From positions 1 to 29,605 of the forward strand of contig JAURMB010000085.1 in NCBI GenBank assembly GCA_030831045.1: DNA of 29,605 nt, read 5' to 3'. Shown piece by piece: positions 1 to 8,357 of the stretch; positions within the stretch are counted from its first letter, which is position 1, and each line of letters opens with the position of its first letter. Position numbers and translations under genes: made by a program. The DNA comes from Schleiferiaceae bacterium (GTDB taxonomy: Bacteria; Bacteroidota; Bacteroidia; Flavobacteriales; Schleiferiaceae). The notes under the pieces were generated by a model, which saw only the letters and a list, made by a program, of their open reading frames with translations, ran no database searches and was not told where the DNA came from.

Positions 1-51
1 ACCCGGCTGTTGCCCGGACGTTACCCGGCCACGGACGTTACCCGGCCACGG
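1..51. repeat. Short 17-bp tandem repeat
   Basis: A 17-base unit (CGGACGTTACCCGGCCA) occurs at 15-31 and again at 32-48, with three more bases of a third copy. The first 14 bases resemble a degenerate copy. The array is cut by the window edge, so its full length is unknown. It lies just outside the terminator at 60-90, between genes. No function can be assigned. Confidence 0.75.
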
Positions 52-59
52 CGGCAAAC

Positions 60-90
60 AAAAAACCCGAGCTCGCGCTCGGGTTTTTTT
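60..90 (-). terminator. Rho-independent terminator, likely bidirectional
   Basis: A perfect 7-bp GC-rich stem (66-72 pairs with 77-83) has a TCGC loop. It is flanked by six A on the left and seven T on the right, so it has a U-tract on either strand. It lies 27 bases past the stop codon of the minus-strand acyl-CoA dehydrogenase, which it most likely terminates. It could also end a plus-strand gene entering from the left. Confidence 0.9.
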
Positions 91-116
91 ATGGGCTTGC
101 GCGGTGCCGCGAGGGC

Positions 117-1271
117 TTAGATGCCTGCGGCCTCGTTGAGTACGGCGCGCGAAATCACGATGCGCTGAATCTCGCTGGTACCCTCATAAATCTGCGTGAT
201 TTTGGCGTCGCGCATGAGGCGCTCGACGTGGTACTCCTTGACAAAACCGTATCCGCCGTGAATTTGCACGGCCTCGGTCGTCACTTCCATCGCCACCTCC
301 GACGCATAGAGCTTGGCCATCGCCGATTCCTTGTCAAACGGCAGCCCTTGGTCCTTGAGCCAAGCAGACTTGAGCACCAGCAGGCGCGCGGCCTCAACCT
401 TGGTTGCCATATCGGCCAACTTGAACGCCACGCCTTGGTGTTCGCCAATGGGCTTGCCAAAGGACTTGCGTTCGGTCGCGTACTTGGCGGCGAGCTCAAG
501 GGCTCCGCTTGCGATGCCCAGCGCTTGCGCGGCGATGCCAATGCGTCCGCCGCTCAGGGTCTTCATCGCAAACTTGAACCCAAATCCTTCTTCGCCGATG
601 CGGTTTTCTTTCGGAACCTTCACGTCCGTGAACATCAGCGAGTGGGTATCGCTGCCGCGAATGCCCATTTTGTCTTCTTTCTTGCCCACGATGAACCCCG
701 GCATGCCCCTTTCAACGATCAGCGCGTTGATGCCGCGGTGCCCCTTGGCCACGTCGGTCTGCGCAATAACGAGGTAAATGCTGGCGGAATTTCCGTTGGT
801 AATCCAGTTTTTGGTGCCGTTGAGCAGGTAGTGGTCGCCCATGTCGATGGCGGTGGTCTTCTGCGACGTAGCATCTGAGCCCGCTTCGGGCTCGCTCAAG
901 CAAAACGCGCCGATCACCTGACCCGCAGCAAGCGGCTTGAGGTACGTTTCTTTTTGCTCAGGCGTACCAAACTTTTCCAGTCCCCAGCACACCAATGAGT
1001 TGTTGACGCTCATCGAAACCGAGGCCGATGCGTCGATCTTTGAAATCTCTTCCATTGCCAGAACGTACGAAACGGTGTCCATTCCGCTGCCGTGGTACTC
1101 GGGCGACACCATCATGCCCATGAAGCCCAGTTCGCCCATTTTGCGCACGCCCTCGGCGGGAAACTTCTGGTGGTCGTCGCGTTCGATGACGCCAGGAAGC
1201 AGTTCCGTCTGCGCGAAATCGCGCGCGGCCTGCTGAATCATGAGGTGTTCCTCGGTAAGCTGAAAATGCAT
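117..1271 (-). CDS. Acyl-CoA dehydrogenase (short/medium-chain type)
   Basis: A 384-residue FAD flavoprotein that oxidises acyl-CoA to trans-2-enoyl-CoA in beta-oxidation or branched-chain amino acid breakdown, passing electrons to electron-transfer flavoprotein. The family order is intact: an N-terminal helical domain, the middle beta domain with FCLSEPEAGSDA and WITNG, and the C-terminal helical domain ending with IYEGTSEIQR, whose first Glu is the expected catalytic base. Full length for the family. The start is set at the ATG before HFQLTEEH because the family begins there; 20 further upstream in-frame residues lie in the promoter gap and are rejected. It diverges from anmK. Exact chain-length preference cannot be read from the sequence. 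Confidence 0.96.
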   Translation of the reverse strand: MHFQLTEEHLMIQQAARDFAQTELLPGVIERDDHQKFPAEGVRKMGELGFMGMMVSPEYHGSGMDTVSYVLAMEEISKIDASASVSMSVNNSLVCWGLEKFGTPEQKETYLKPLAAGQVIGAFCLSEPEAGSDATSQKTTAIDMGDHYLLNGTKNWITNGNSASIYLVIAQTDVAKGHRGINALIVERGMPGFIVGKKEDKMGIRGSDTHSLMFTDVKVPKENRIGEEGFGFKFAMKTLSGGRIGIAAQALGIASGALELAAKYATERKSFGKPIGEHQGVAFKLADMATKVEAARLLVLKSAWLKDQGLPFDKESAMAKLYASEVAMEVTTEAVQIHGGYGFVKEYHVERLMRDAKITQIYEGTSEIQRIVISRAVLNEAAGI

Positions 1272-1276
1272 GATGT

Positions 1277-1284
1277 CAAAGGTT
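1277..1284 (-). promoter_or_regulatory. -7 box of acyl-CoA dehydrogenase gene
   Basis: AACCTTTG matches the Bacteroidota -7 consensus TAnnTTTG except at the first base. It ends 5 bases before the ATG at 1271, so transcription would begin at or next to the start codon. No -33 TTTG is evident at the usual distance. Confidence 0.5.
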
Positions 1285-1313
1285 GATACGGCAAAAATAA
1301 CACCGGCAAGCCC

Positions 1314-1321
1314 CACCTTTG
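1314..1321 (+). promoter_or_regulatory. -7 box of anmK
   Basis: CACCTTTG matches TAnnTTTG except at the first base and ends 4 bases before the GTG at 1326. The spacing equals that of the stronger boxes in this window and supports GTG as the true start. It lies on the opposite strand about 30 bases from the acyl-CoA dehydrogenase box. Confidence 0.5.
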
Positions 1322-1325
1322 TTCG

Positions 1326-2453
1326 GTGCAACCGCCAATTTGGACCTCAAACGAACCCGTTCGCCTTTTGGGCGTCATGTCGGGAACTTCGCTCGACGGA
1401 TTGGACCTCTGCGCGGCGGAATTTGAACGCCTTGGCGACCGGTGGACCTACCGCATCTTGGCCTACGAAACGCGGACCTACCGCGGAACCCTCTGGCCCC
1501 AACGCCTGACCGCCGCCTACCGCGACCGTGGGGCCCAGCGGGCCCAAACCAGCCGAGACTTTGCCGCTTGGTGCCAAGATCAGTGGCTCGATTTCGACCA
1601 GCGCCACGCCTTCGGAGCTCAGGCAGTGGCCCACCACGGCCACACGGTGGAGCACGACCCAAAGCGCGGAATCACCGTGCAAATCGGCCACGAAGCCTCG
1701 GTTTTTGACCAAAGTCCTGTTCCCGTCGTCGGCGACTTTCGCAGCGCGAGCGTGGCCCGCGGCGGCCAAGGCGCGCCGCTCGTTCCCCTTGCTGACCGAG
1801 ACCTCTTCGGCACCTTCGCCGTATGCGTCAACTTGGGCGGCTTCTCCAACGCCTCGTGGACCGACGCCCGCGGGCTGCGCCGCGCGGGCGACCTCGGACC
1901 CTGCAACGGCCTCCTCAACCCCTTGGCGGCTGAACTCGGGCTCGAATTCGATCCGGGGGGAGCCTACGCCGCCCAAGGCCGGGTGGCCGTGCCGCTCGGA
2001 GGCCCCGACGCCGCTGACGCCCTCCGCCACCTCCCCTACTACGCCTCGCCCTTCCCGAAGAGCCTGGGTCGCGAATGGATGGAGCGCGAATTTTGGCCCG
2101 CCTTCAACGCCCAACGCCCCCACCAACCTGAAGATGCCCTGGCCACAGCCGCCGACCACATCGCGTGGTCCATCGTCCACGGACTCCGCATGGCCGCAGC
2201 ACCCCCCGGAACCGCCCTGCTCAGCGGCGGAGGCGCCCACAACGCCGACCTCGTGGGCCGACTGACCGCCTACGGCCCCGAATGGACCTGGACCGTTGCG
2301 CCCCTCGACGTGCTCGAGGCCAAAGAGGCCCTCGCCTTCGCCTACCTAGGGCTGCTGCGGCTTCGGGGCGAACCCAACGTGCTCGCGAGCTACGCTGGAG
2401 GGCAAGGTGACGGTTGCGACGGCACGATTTTCGGAGCACCGCACAAAACCTAA
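1326..2453 (+). CDS. anmK: Anhydro-N-acetylmuramic acid kinase
   Basis: A 375-residue sugar kinase that phosphorylates and hydrolyses 1,6-anhydro-MurNAc to MurNAc-6-phosphate, a cytoplasmic step of peptidoglycan recycling. Family signatures are present in order: GVMSGTSLDG at residues 16-25, the GDLGPCNGLLN segment followed by FDPGGAYAAQG, the LLSGGGAHN motif and the C-terminal KEALAFAYLG stretch. Translation must begin at GTG 1326: an in-frame stop lies at 1284 and no ATG occurs before the conserved N-terminal motif. The gene is very GC-rich, which creates long spurious open frames on the opposite strand. No other cell-wall recycling gene is adjacent. Confidence 0.95.
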   Translation: MQPPIWTSNEPVRLLGVMSGTSLDGLDLCAAEFERLGDRWTYRILAYETRTYRGTLWPQRLTAAYRDRGAQRAQTSRDFAAWCQDQWLDFDQRHAFGAQAVAHHGHTVEHDPKRGITVQIGHEASVFDQSPVPVVGDFRSASVARGGQGAPLVPLADRDLFGTFAVCVNLGGFSNASWTDARGLRRAGDLGPCNGLLNPLAAELGLEFDPGGAYAAQGRVAVPLGGPDAADALRHLPYYASPFPKSLGREWMEREFWPAFNAQRPHQPEDALATAADHIAWSIVHGLRMAAAPPGTALLSGGGAHNADLVGRLTAYGPEWTWTVAPLDVLEAKEALAFAYLGLLRLRGEPNVLASYAGGQGDGCDGTIFGAPHKT

Positions 2454-2516
2454 CCCTGAGGGAAGCATAAATTAACCTGCGGCCCCTAACTTGGTGCTAC
2501 CTATAGAAAACTACCC

Positions 2517-3827
2517 ATGTACACGTTAATGATTGCCCTTTTTGTGCTCGGTTATGCGGCCATCGCCTTTGAGCATTCGATTAAAATCGACAAGGCCGCC
2601 TCGGCCCTCATCACGGGCGTGGTGCTCTGGGCCGTCTACGTTTTGGGCGGAGCCGACCTCCACGCCGCCGAACACCACCTGCTGGAGCACGTGGGCGAAA
2701 TCGCCTCCATCCTCTTCTTCTTGCTTGGAGCCATGACCATCGTCGAGGTGGTCGACGCCCACCAGGGCTTCTCGGTGATTACCGACCGCATTAAAACCGA
2801 CAAAACCGTAGTCCTTCTCTGGATTTTGGGCTGGCTGACGTTTTTCTTGTCCGCCGTTCTCGACAACTTAACCACCGCCATTGTCATGGTTTCGCTCATC
2901 CGAAAACTTGTTAAAGAGCAGCAACTTCGCTGGGTTTTTGGCGGAATCATCATCATCGCCGCCAACGCCGGCGGTGCCTGGTCCCCCATTGGCGACGTCA
3001 CCACCACGATGCTGTGGATTGGCGAATACGTGTCCACCGGCACCCTGATCAGCTTCATCTTTTTACCCTCGGTAGCGGTGCTGCTCGCCCCCTTGATCTA
3101 CCTGACCTTCACGCTTAAAGGAACATTTGAACGCCCAGAATCGCACGTGCAGCACGCGCACCACGCCACGGTGACGCCCAGTGAGAAAATGCGTGCACTA
3201 GTGGTCGGGGTCGGCGGACTTCTGTTTGTACCCGTGTTCAAAACCGTGACCCACCTTCCGCCCTTTATGGGCATGATGCTCAGCCTCGGCGTCATGTGGG
3301 TGGTTACCGACCTCATGCACCGACGTAAAATAGACAGCGTGCGCAGCGAACTCGGTATCCTCGGGGTGATTCGCAAAATTGATACCCCATCGGTTCTCTT
3401 CTTCCTCGGAATCTTGCTCGCCGTCGCCAGCCTTCAAACGGCCGGACAGCTCAAAGACCTCGCGAGCGGCCTCGATTCCGCCTTTGACACCACCACCGAA
3501 ATGGGCGTGTATTTGGTGGGCGGAATTATTGGCGTCCTTAGCGCCATTATTGACAACGTGCCCCTGGTGGCCGCTGCCATGGGCATGTACGACATGGTTC
3601 CGGGGACCTTTTTTGCGCAAGACGACTTTTTCTGGAAGTACCTCGCCTTCACGGCCGGAACGGGTGGCTCCATCCTCATCATCGGCTCTGCGGCCGGGGT
3701 GGCAGTTATGGGCCTCGAAAAAATTCCGTTTGGTTGGTACCTCAAGAAAATCTCCTTCCTCGCGCTGCTGGGATACGTGGCGGGCATTGCCGTCTACGCC
3801 GTTCAGCGCTGGATTATCTTCGGTTAA
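2517..3827 (+). CDS. nhaD: Na+/H+ antiporter, NhaD type
   Basis: A 436-residue polytopic inner-membrane protein of the ion transporter superfamily that expels Na+ (or Li+) in exchange for protons. About twelve hydrophobic segments are visible. The family's conserved N-terminus (YAAIAFEHSIKIDKAASAL), the LDNLTTAIVM segment and the matching IDNVPLVAAAMGMY repeat near the C-terminus are present, as is the NAGGAWSPIGDVTTTMLW region. The gene lies 63 bases after anmK and 56 bases before exbB on the same strand. It suggests life in salt water. A weak -7-like TACCTATA lies 11 bases before the start, with two mismatches, so no promoter is called. Confidence 0.96.
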   Translation: MYTLMIALFVLGYAAIAFEHSIKIDKAASALITGVVLWAVYVLGGADLHAAEHHLLEHVGEIASILFFLLGAMTIVEVVDAHQGFSVITDRIKTDKTVVLLWILGWLTFFLSAVLDNLTTAIVMVSLIRKLVKEQQLRWVFGGIIIIAANAGGAWSPIGDVTTTMLWIGEYVSTGTLISFIFLPSVAVLLAPLIYLTFTLKGTFERPESHVQHAHHATVTPSEKMRALVVGVGGLLFVPVFKTVTHLPPFMGMMLSLGVMWVVTDLMHRRKIDSVRSELGILGVIRKIDTPSVLFFLGILLAVASLQTAGQLKDLASGLDSAFDTTTEMGVYLVGGIIGVLSAIIDNVPLVAAAMGMYDMVPGTFFAQDDFFWKYLAFTAGTGGSILIIGSAAGVAVMGLEKIPFGWYLKKISFLALLGYVAGIAVYAVQRWIIFG

Positions 3828-3847
3828 TAACTTGTGGGCTTCGGCAC

Positions 3848-3855
3848 TGTATTTG
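3848..3855 (+). promoter_or_regulatory. Possible -7 box before exbB
   Basis: TGTATTTG differs from TAnnTTTG at one position and lies 28 bases before the exbB ATG. Unlike most boxes here, it would give a short 5' leader. No -33 box is convincing, so this is a weak call. Confidence 0.3.
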
Positions 3856-3883
3856 TTTCGAAGTCTTCGGAATTTAGTACCCT

Positions 3884-4597
3884 ATGAACGTGCCTTTTCT
3901 TCAAATTGAACTGCCTGCCGAGGCCGCGACAAGCGCCCTCCCCGCAGAACCGGTGGTAACCGAAAAAACCATGACGATTATTGACCTGATGTTTTCCGGG
4001 GGCATCGGTGGCCAAGTCATCATGGGAACCATGCTGGCCCTCTCGGTGCTCATGGTCTACCTTTTTGTCGACCGATACCTAGCGATCCAACGCGCCAACA
4101 AGCTCGACGACAAATTCATGCGCGACATCAAGGACTTCATTGCCGCCGGCAACATGCAGTCCGCCCTAAATACCTGCGAGCGCAGCGACACCCCGGTGGG
4201 GCGCATGATCGCCAAAGGAATCAAGCGCATCGGCAAGCCGCTGCAAGACATTTCTGCCTCAATTGAGAACCAAGGCAAGCTCGAAATTCAGCAGCTTGAG
4301 CGCAACATGCCCTACCTCGCGACGATTGCGGGCGGCGCGCCCATGATTGGATTCCTCGGGACCGTAATCGGCATGATCCTATCGTTCCGCGAAATGGCCA
4401 ATGCCGGCGCGGGCGTTCAGGTTGACATGCTTGCCGAAGGAATTTACGTCGCCCTGACCATGACGGTGGCGGGCCTCATCGTCGGCATCATCGCCTACTT
4501 CGCCTACAACTACTTGGTGATGCGGGTTGAGTCCGTCATTTACAAGATGGAGGTGAGTGCCACCGAATTTCTGGACCTCCTTCACGAACCGCTGTAG
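3884..4597 (+). CDS. exbB: MotA/TolQ/ExbB proton-channel protein
   Basis: A 237-residue inner-membrane subunit of the TonB energising motor. With ExbD it forms the proton channel that powers TonB-dependent uptake through the outer membrane. Three membrane segments are visible at about 41-63, 144-166 and 187-209, with a cytoplasmic loop between the first two, the normal ExbB topology. The segment TIAGGAPMIGFLGTVIGMI is the family signature. ExbD follows after 2 bases and a TonB-like gene after that, so this is a complete ExbB-ExbD-TonB set. TolQ or MotA roles are less likely because of this partner arrangement. Confidence 0.94.
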   Translation: MNVPFLQIELPAEAATSALPAEPVVTEKTMTIIDLMFSGGIGGQVIMGTMLALSVLMVYLFVDRYLAIQRANKLDDKFMRDIKDFIAAGNMQSALNTCERSDTPVGRMIAKGIKRIGKPLQDISASIENQGKLEIQQLERNMPYLATIAGGAPMIGFLGTVIGMILSFREMANAGAGVQVDMLAEGIYVALTMTVAGLIVGIIAYFAYNYLVMRVESVIYKMEVSATEFLDLLHEPL

Positions 4598-4599
4598 CC

Positions 4600-4992
4600 A
4601 TGAACTTACGCAGCCGCAGCAAAGTCAGCGCGGAGTTCAGCATGTCGTCGATGACCGACCTCGTGTTCCTCTTGCTGATCTTTTTCATGCTCACGTCGAC
4701 GCTGGTCACCAGCAGCGCGCTCGACGTCATTTTGCCTAAAAGCAAAGCGCAGAGTGTCAACAAAGCGTCGATTACCGTCACCATCAACAAGGACCTCCAA
4801 GTGAGCGTCAACGAAGACATCGTGGCCATGGACCAGGTCGAAACGCAGCTACTCACCCTGGCCAGCCAAGACCCCGAAGTCGTGGTAATCCTGCGCGCCG
4901 ACGAATCGGTACCCACGGGCGAAACGGTGCGGATTATGGACATCGCCTACCGAAACCGACTGAAGTTGGTGCTGGCGACCGACCCGAAATAA
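4600..4992 (+). CDS. exbD: ExbD/TolR biopolymer transport protein
   Basis: A 130-residue partner of ExbB with one membrane helix. The short cytoplasmic N-terminus leads into TDLVFLLLIFFML (about residues 19-31); the Asp there is the expected proton-carrying residue. The remainder is a small periplasmic domain typical of ExbD/TolR, ending near residue 130 as in family members. The start is 2 bases after the exbB stop and the TonB-like gene begins 15 bases downstream, so the three are almost certainly co-transcribed. Confidence 0.94.
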   Translation: MNLRSRSKVSAEFSMSSMTDLVFLLLIFFMLTSTLVTSSALDVILPKSKAQSVNKASITVTINKDLQVSVNEDIVAMDQVETQLLTLASQDPEVVVILRADESVPTGETVRIMDIAYRNRLKLVLATDPK

Positions 4993-5007
4993 TTTTTGTA
5001 CACCGTC

Positions 5008-5781
5008 ATGGGTCAGCAAAATCACGACAAAAAAGACCGCAACAAGGCGCTTGCGACCACCTTCTCGGTGCACGCGGTGCTGCTCGTGCTTTTTGCTTTT
5101 TTTGGCTTGACGTACCAGGATCCGCCACCCGAGTATGGCATCCCCGTGAGTTTTGGCAATTCGCTAGACGGCTCGGGCGACGACGTGGCCGCCCCCGACG
5201 GCGCTGAGGCTCCGTCGGCCGCAGAACCCGTTTCAGCAGAATCTGAGGTTGCCACCCAAGATTTCGTGGACGCTCCGTCGGTTTCGTCAGAGAAACCCAA
5301 AGAGACCAAGGTGGAACGCACGGTCGAAAAGCCCGCCGAGCAGGCACCCAAGCCGTCGAACGAGCTCTCCAACCGCCTCAAAGGTTTTGGCAAACCGGGC
5401 GGTACCGCAGGCGGAACCGGCAGCGGCCAAGGCAGCACGACCGGCGGCGGCGACCAAGGTTCCCCCAACGGCAGCGGCACGGGCAACGGCAGCGGAGGTT
5501 CCGGCGGCGGCAACTACCAACTGGGTACCCGGTCCGCCCTAGAACGCCCCAAGCCACGCTACGACTGCGACGGTGAAGGCGTGGTCGTCGTTAAAGTGTA
5601 TGTCAACCGCAACGGGATCGTTACGCGCGCCGACGGCCAAGGCCAAAAGGGCTCGACGACCTCCGAGGAATGCCTTATTCGACGCGCCGAAGAGGCGGCC
5701 CTCAAAACCCGCTGGCAAGGTGACCCTTCGGCCCTTGAACTTCAGGTGGGTACGATTCGCTACAATTTTCAGCGGACCTAA
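5008..5781 (+). CDS. tonB: TonB-like energy transducer with Gly-rich linker
   Basis: A 257-residue envelope protein: a short cytoplasmic N-terminus, one membrane anchor at about residues 17-35 (ATTFSVHAVLLVLFAFFGL), a long acidic and then Gly/Ser-rich periplasmic linker, and a C-terminal domain of about 80 residues of TonB type (VVVVKVYVNRNGIV followed by a helix and a final strand). Instead of the usual Pro-Lys spacer, residues of about 125-170 are almost entirely Gly, Ser, Thr, Asn and Gln. Two Cys sit in the C-terminal domain (YDCDGEG and EECLIRR) and could form a disulfide. ATG 5008 is preferred over an in-frame TTG at 4996. It presumably couples ExbBD to outer-membrane receptors. Confidence 0.85.
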   Translation: MGQQNHDKKDRNKALATTFSVHAVLLVLFAFFGLTYQDPPPEYGIPVSFGNSLDGSGDDVAAPDGAEAPSAAEPVSAESEVATQDFVDAPSVSSEKPKETKVERTVEKPAEQAPKPSNELSNRLKGFGKPGGTAGGTGSGQGSTTGGGDQGSPNGSGTGNGSGGSGGGNYQLGTRSALERPKPRYDCDGEGVVVVKVYVNRNGIVTRADGQGQKGSTTSEECLIRRAEEAALKTRWQGDPSALELQVGTIRYNFQRT

Positions 5782-5784
5782 GCC

Positions 5785-7053
5785 ATGAACCGTTTTGACG
5801 CGGCCTGCGACTGGCTCGTCCAGCGGCTGCCCATGTTTCAGCGCCAGGGCGGTACCCCAGCAACCTACCGACTCGACCTCAGCAAGACCGAGGCTTGGCT
5901 TGAACGTCTCGGAAACCCCCACCGTGCCTACTCCTGCATTCACGTGGCGGGCACCAACGGCAAGGGGTCAACGTGCCATATGCTCGCGAGCATTTTTCAC
6001 GAAGCGGGAATGGTCGTCGGACTGCACACTTCGCCCCACATGCTCGACCTACGCGAACGCTTTCGCGTCGGAGGCCGGTTAGTCCCCGAGCGTTGGGTGG
6101 CCGACTTTGTCGACGCGCACCGCGCTGACATTCTCGAGCTCGACCTGAGCTTTTTTGAAGCCACCGTGGGTATGGCCTTTGCCGCCTTTCGCGACGCGCG
6201 GGTGGACCTCGCCGTGGTCGAAGTGGGCATGGGCGGACGCCTCGATTCCACCAACGTCGTAACGCCGCTGGTGTCCGTGGTCACCAGCATTGGCCTCGAC
6301 CACATGGCCTTTTTGGGTCCGGACCGCGCCAGCATCGCCCGCGAAAAAGCAGGAATCTTCAAGCCGAAGGTGATGGCGATCGTTGGTGAATCGGATTCCG
6401 AAATTCTACCCGTGTTTGAGGAGGTCGCGGCCTCGCTCGACCGATGCTACGTGTACCCGATTGGCAAGCACGACGAAGTTTTTCCGACGGACCTGCTGGG
6501 CGACTACCAGGTAAAGAATGCGCGAACCGCGATCATGGCCGCTCGGGTTGCTCGGCACCGACTTATGGACCACCAAATTCGGCGCGGACTTATGCGGGTG
6601 GTGGCCAATACCGGGCTTCGCGGCCGCTGGGACGTGCTCGAGGCGGAGAATCCGTTGGTCGTGGCTGATTCCGCGCACAACGGTCACGCGTGGATTCCGG
6701 TAATGAAGCAGTGGAACCGCGTGCGGGCCGGGCGCACGTCTGCCATGGTTCTGGGTGTGGTTAGCGACAAAGACACGGCCGAACTGATCACCTTGATCCC
6801 TCAGGCCTGCCGGGTGTACGCCTGTGCTCCCGACATTCCTCGGGCCCTGGCCGTGCCCGAATGGGCAGCGCAGCTTCGGGCCGCCGGGCGCAACGTGGTT
6901 GAATGCCCTTCAGTCGCCCACGCCATCAATATGGCTAAAGCTGACGGTTTTCAGGCGATATATGTGGGCGGATCGAGCTTTGTCGTCGCTGATGCCCTTG
7001 GAGCCTACAGGGACGGGCGGGTCAGCAAGCGGCGTTCCGCCTCAAGGGACTGA
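5785..7053 (+). CDS. folC: Folylpolyglutamate synthase / dihydrofolate synthase
   Basis: A 422-residue Mur-ligase-family enzyme that attaches glutamate to dihydropteroate and then extends the polyglutamate tail of folates in the cytoplasm, using ATP. The P-loop HVAGTNGKGS is at 53-62, followed by the omega-loop and central-domain motifs (VVEVGMGGRLDSTNV, ITSIGLDH-like, and FKPKV-type Lys region), and the C-terminal domain contains VADSAHNG. The ATG lies 3 bases after the tonB stop, so it belongs to the exbB-exbD-tonB operon. The 3' end overlaps the convergent TolC-like gene by 49 bases. Together with pabB elsewhere in the window it represents folate metabolism. Confidence 0.95.
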   Translation: MNRFDAACDWLVQRLPMFQRQGGTPATYRLDLSKTEAWLERLGNPHRAYSCIHVAGTNGKGSTCHMLASIFHEAGMVVGLHTSPHMLDLRERFRVGGRLVPERWVADFVDAHRADILELDLSFFEATVGMAFAAFRDARVDLAVVEVGMGGRLDSTNVVTPLVSVVTSIGLDHMAFLGPDRASIAREKAGIFKPKVMAIVGESDSEILPVFEEVAASLDRCYVYPIGKHDEVFPTDLLGDYQVKNARTAIMAARVARHRLMDHQIRRGLMRVVANTGLRGRWDVLEAENPLVVADSAHNGHAWIPVMKQWNRVRAGRTSAMVLGVVSDKDTAELITLIPQACRVYACAPDIPRALAVPEWAAQLRAAGRNVVECPSVAHAINMAKADGFQAIYVGGSSFVVADALGAYRDGRVSKRRSASRD

Positions 7054-8357
7054 AGCTTGGCCGTAGCGATCGCGCGCTTTTGAACCGCCTCCAAGTACTT
7101 CGTTTCGCGGCTAGCCAAGATGAACATGGTGCTTTCGCCTAGGGAGAACCGGCGACGTTCCTGCTGGAGCAGTGCGTAGGCTGCTGATTCCGCTCCAATC
7201 AGGGCATTGAGCTCGGCGTTGAGCGCCACGACCTGCTGAGCTAGCTGGCGGCGAAGTACGTCAATTTGGTTTTGGGTGGCTGCCGCTTGGGCCTCGGCCG
7301 CGCGCAGCCGCGCCTGAGCACCCACAAGGTCGGCCCGCGCTTTTTGGTTAAACAAGGGTATTGCCATTCCGACTTTCCACTGCACGGCCTCGGGATTCCA
7401 GGAGCTCCCGCCCCATTGGAGCATTCGGTAGTCCACATAGGGTGCGGGGAGCCATTGAGCCCAGGCCGTGGTGGTCGCCAAGCGTTCGCGACGAAGAATC
7501 GATGCCACCATCGTCAATTCGGGCACCGCTTCGTTCGGGAGTTGATCGAGCGCACCAACGGGGTTTTGAGGCAGGACTACCGGGCGCGTGTCGGGCACCA
7601 AACCCGTCAAGGCGGCTGTAGGCTCGTCGGCGCCAAGGATTAGCCGTTCGACCTCCGCGCGTGCAGCAACAGATAGGCTCTGCTGCTTGGACGCATCTGA
7701 ACGGCGATCAACCCACGACAAGTAGGCCTCGAGCGTGTCCATTTCGCTTCGCTCTCCAAGTCTAAAGGCCTCGCGGACCAACCGCAAGCGCTCCTCAGCG
7801 ACCGCGAGTGCCTCATTTACCGCTACCTGAACTTCGGATTGCGCTTGCCAAAACGTGTAGACTTTGACGGCTTCGAGCCGAACCTTGCGTTCCGCCCGGT
7901 CGAGCTTAGCTTCTTCAACTTCACGTTCACGGCTTGCCGCACCCCACGCATACTGCCGATCACTAAACACCAGGCCGCCACCGAGGGGTGCCGAAATTCC
8001 GATGTTAAGTAATCCCTCAACGGGCGTTTTGCGCTCGGGATTAATGAATGCCCCCGAAGCCTGGGCGGCTCCGCCGACAAGGTCAATTCCGCCGGGAAGC
8101 CCAACGCGAGCCTCAGCTCGATCAAGTCGGTACTGCAGGTCGTTTCCGTAATTTTTACCCTCACTTGCTAGGTCAATCCGCGGCTCAAATGCAGCAAAAG
8201 CCGCCATTCTCTTGGCTTGGGCGATTCGCACGTTGGACTCGGCGACGCGAACCTCACCCGAGCGCTCAAGCGCAAGGACCACAAATTCGCTCCAGGGCAT
8301 TACCTGCGACGATGCCGACGCGGCCGCTACAGCCCAAAACATGAGTGCGCGAATCAT
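7005..8357 (-). CDS. TolC-family outer-membrane efflux protein
   Basis: A 450-residue outer-membrane exit duct. It starts with a signal peptide (MIRALMFWAVAAASASSQ) and has two related halves of alternating helices and strands, with long Ala/Arg/Glu-rich coiled-coil segments ending in EARLRLVREAFRLGERSEMDTLEA-like and RRRFSLGESTMF motifs typical of TolC homologues. Its ATG overlaps the TGA of the upstream adaptor fusion (ATGA, 4 bases), so the two are translated together and should form one trans-envelope export machine. The 3' end runs 49 bases into folC on the opposite strand, with no terminator between. The substrate is unknown. Confidence 0.93.
   Translation of the reverse strand: MIRALMFWAVAAASASSQVMPWSEFVVLALERSGEVRVAESNVRIAQAKRMAAFAAFEPRIDLASEGKNYGNDLQYRLDRAEARVGLPGGIDLVGGAAQASGAFINPERKTPVEGLLNIGISAPLGGGLVFSDRQYAWGAASREREVEEAKLDRAERKVRLEAVKVYTFWQAQSEVQVAVNEALAVAEERLRLVREAFRLGERSEMDTLEAYLSWVDRRSDASKQQSLSVAARAEVERLILGADEPTAALTGLVPDTRPVVLPQNPVGALDQLPNEAVPELTMVASILRRERLATTTAWAQWLPAPYVDYRMLQWGGSSWNPEAVQWKVGMAIPLFNQKARADLVGAQARLRAAEAQAAATQNQIDVLRRQLAQQVVALNAELNALIGAESAAYALLQQERRRFSLGESTMFILASRETKYLEAVQKRAIATAKLQSLEAERRLLTRPSL

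Noticed and set aside
1..90. CRISPR-like array at the left edge
   Set aside because: The units are 17 bases and directly adjacent, with no spacers.
228..878. 216-residue open frame on the plus strand
   Set aside because: It lies wholly antisense to a clear acyl-CoA dehydrogenase and has no recognisable motif; high GC produces such frames.
1347..2240. 297-residue open frame on the minus strand
   Set aside because: It is antisense to anmK, whose motifs are unambiguous, and its composition (Gly/Ala/Val/Glu) is typical of a GC-driven shadow.
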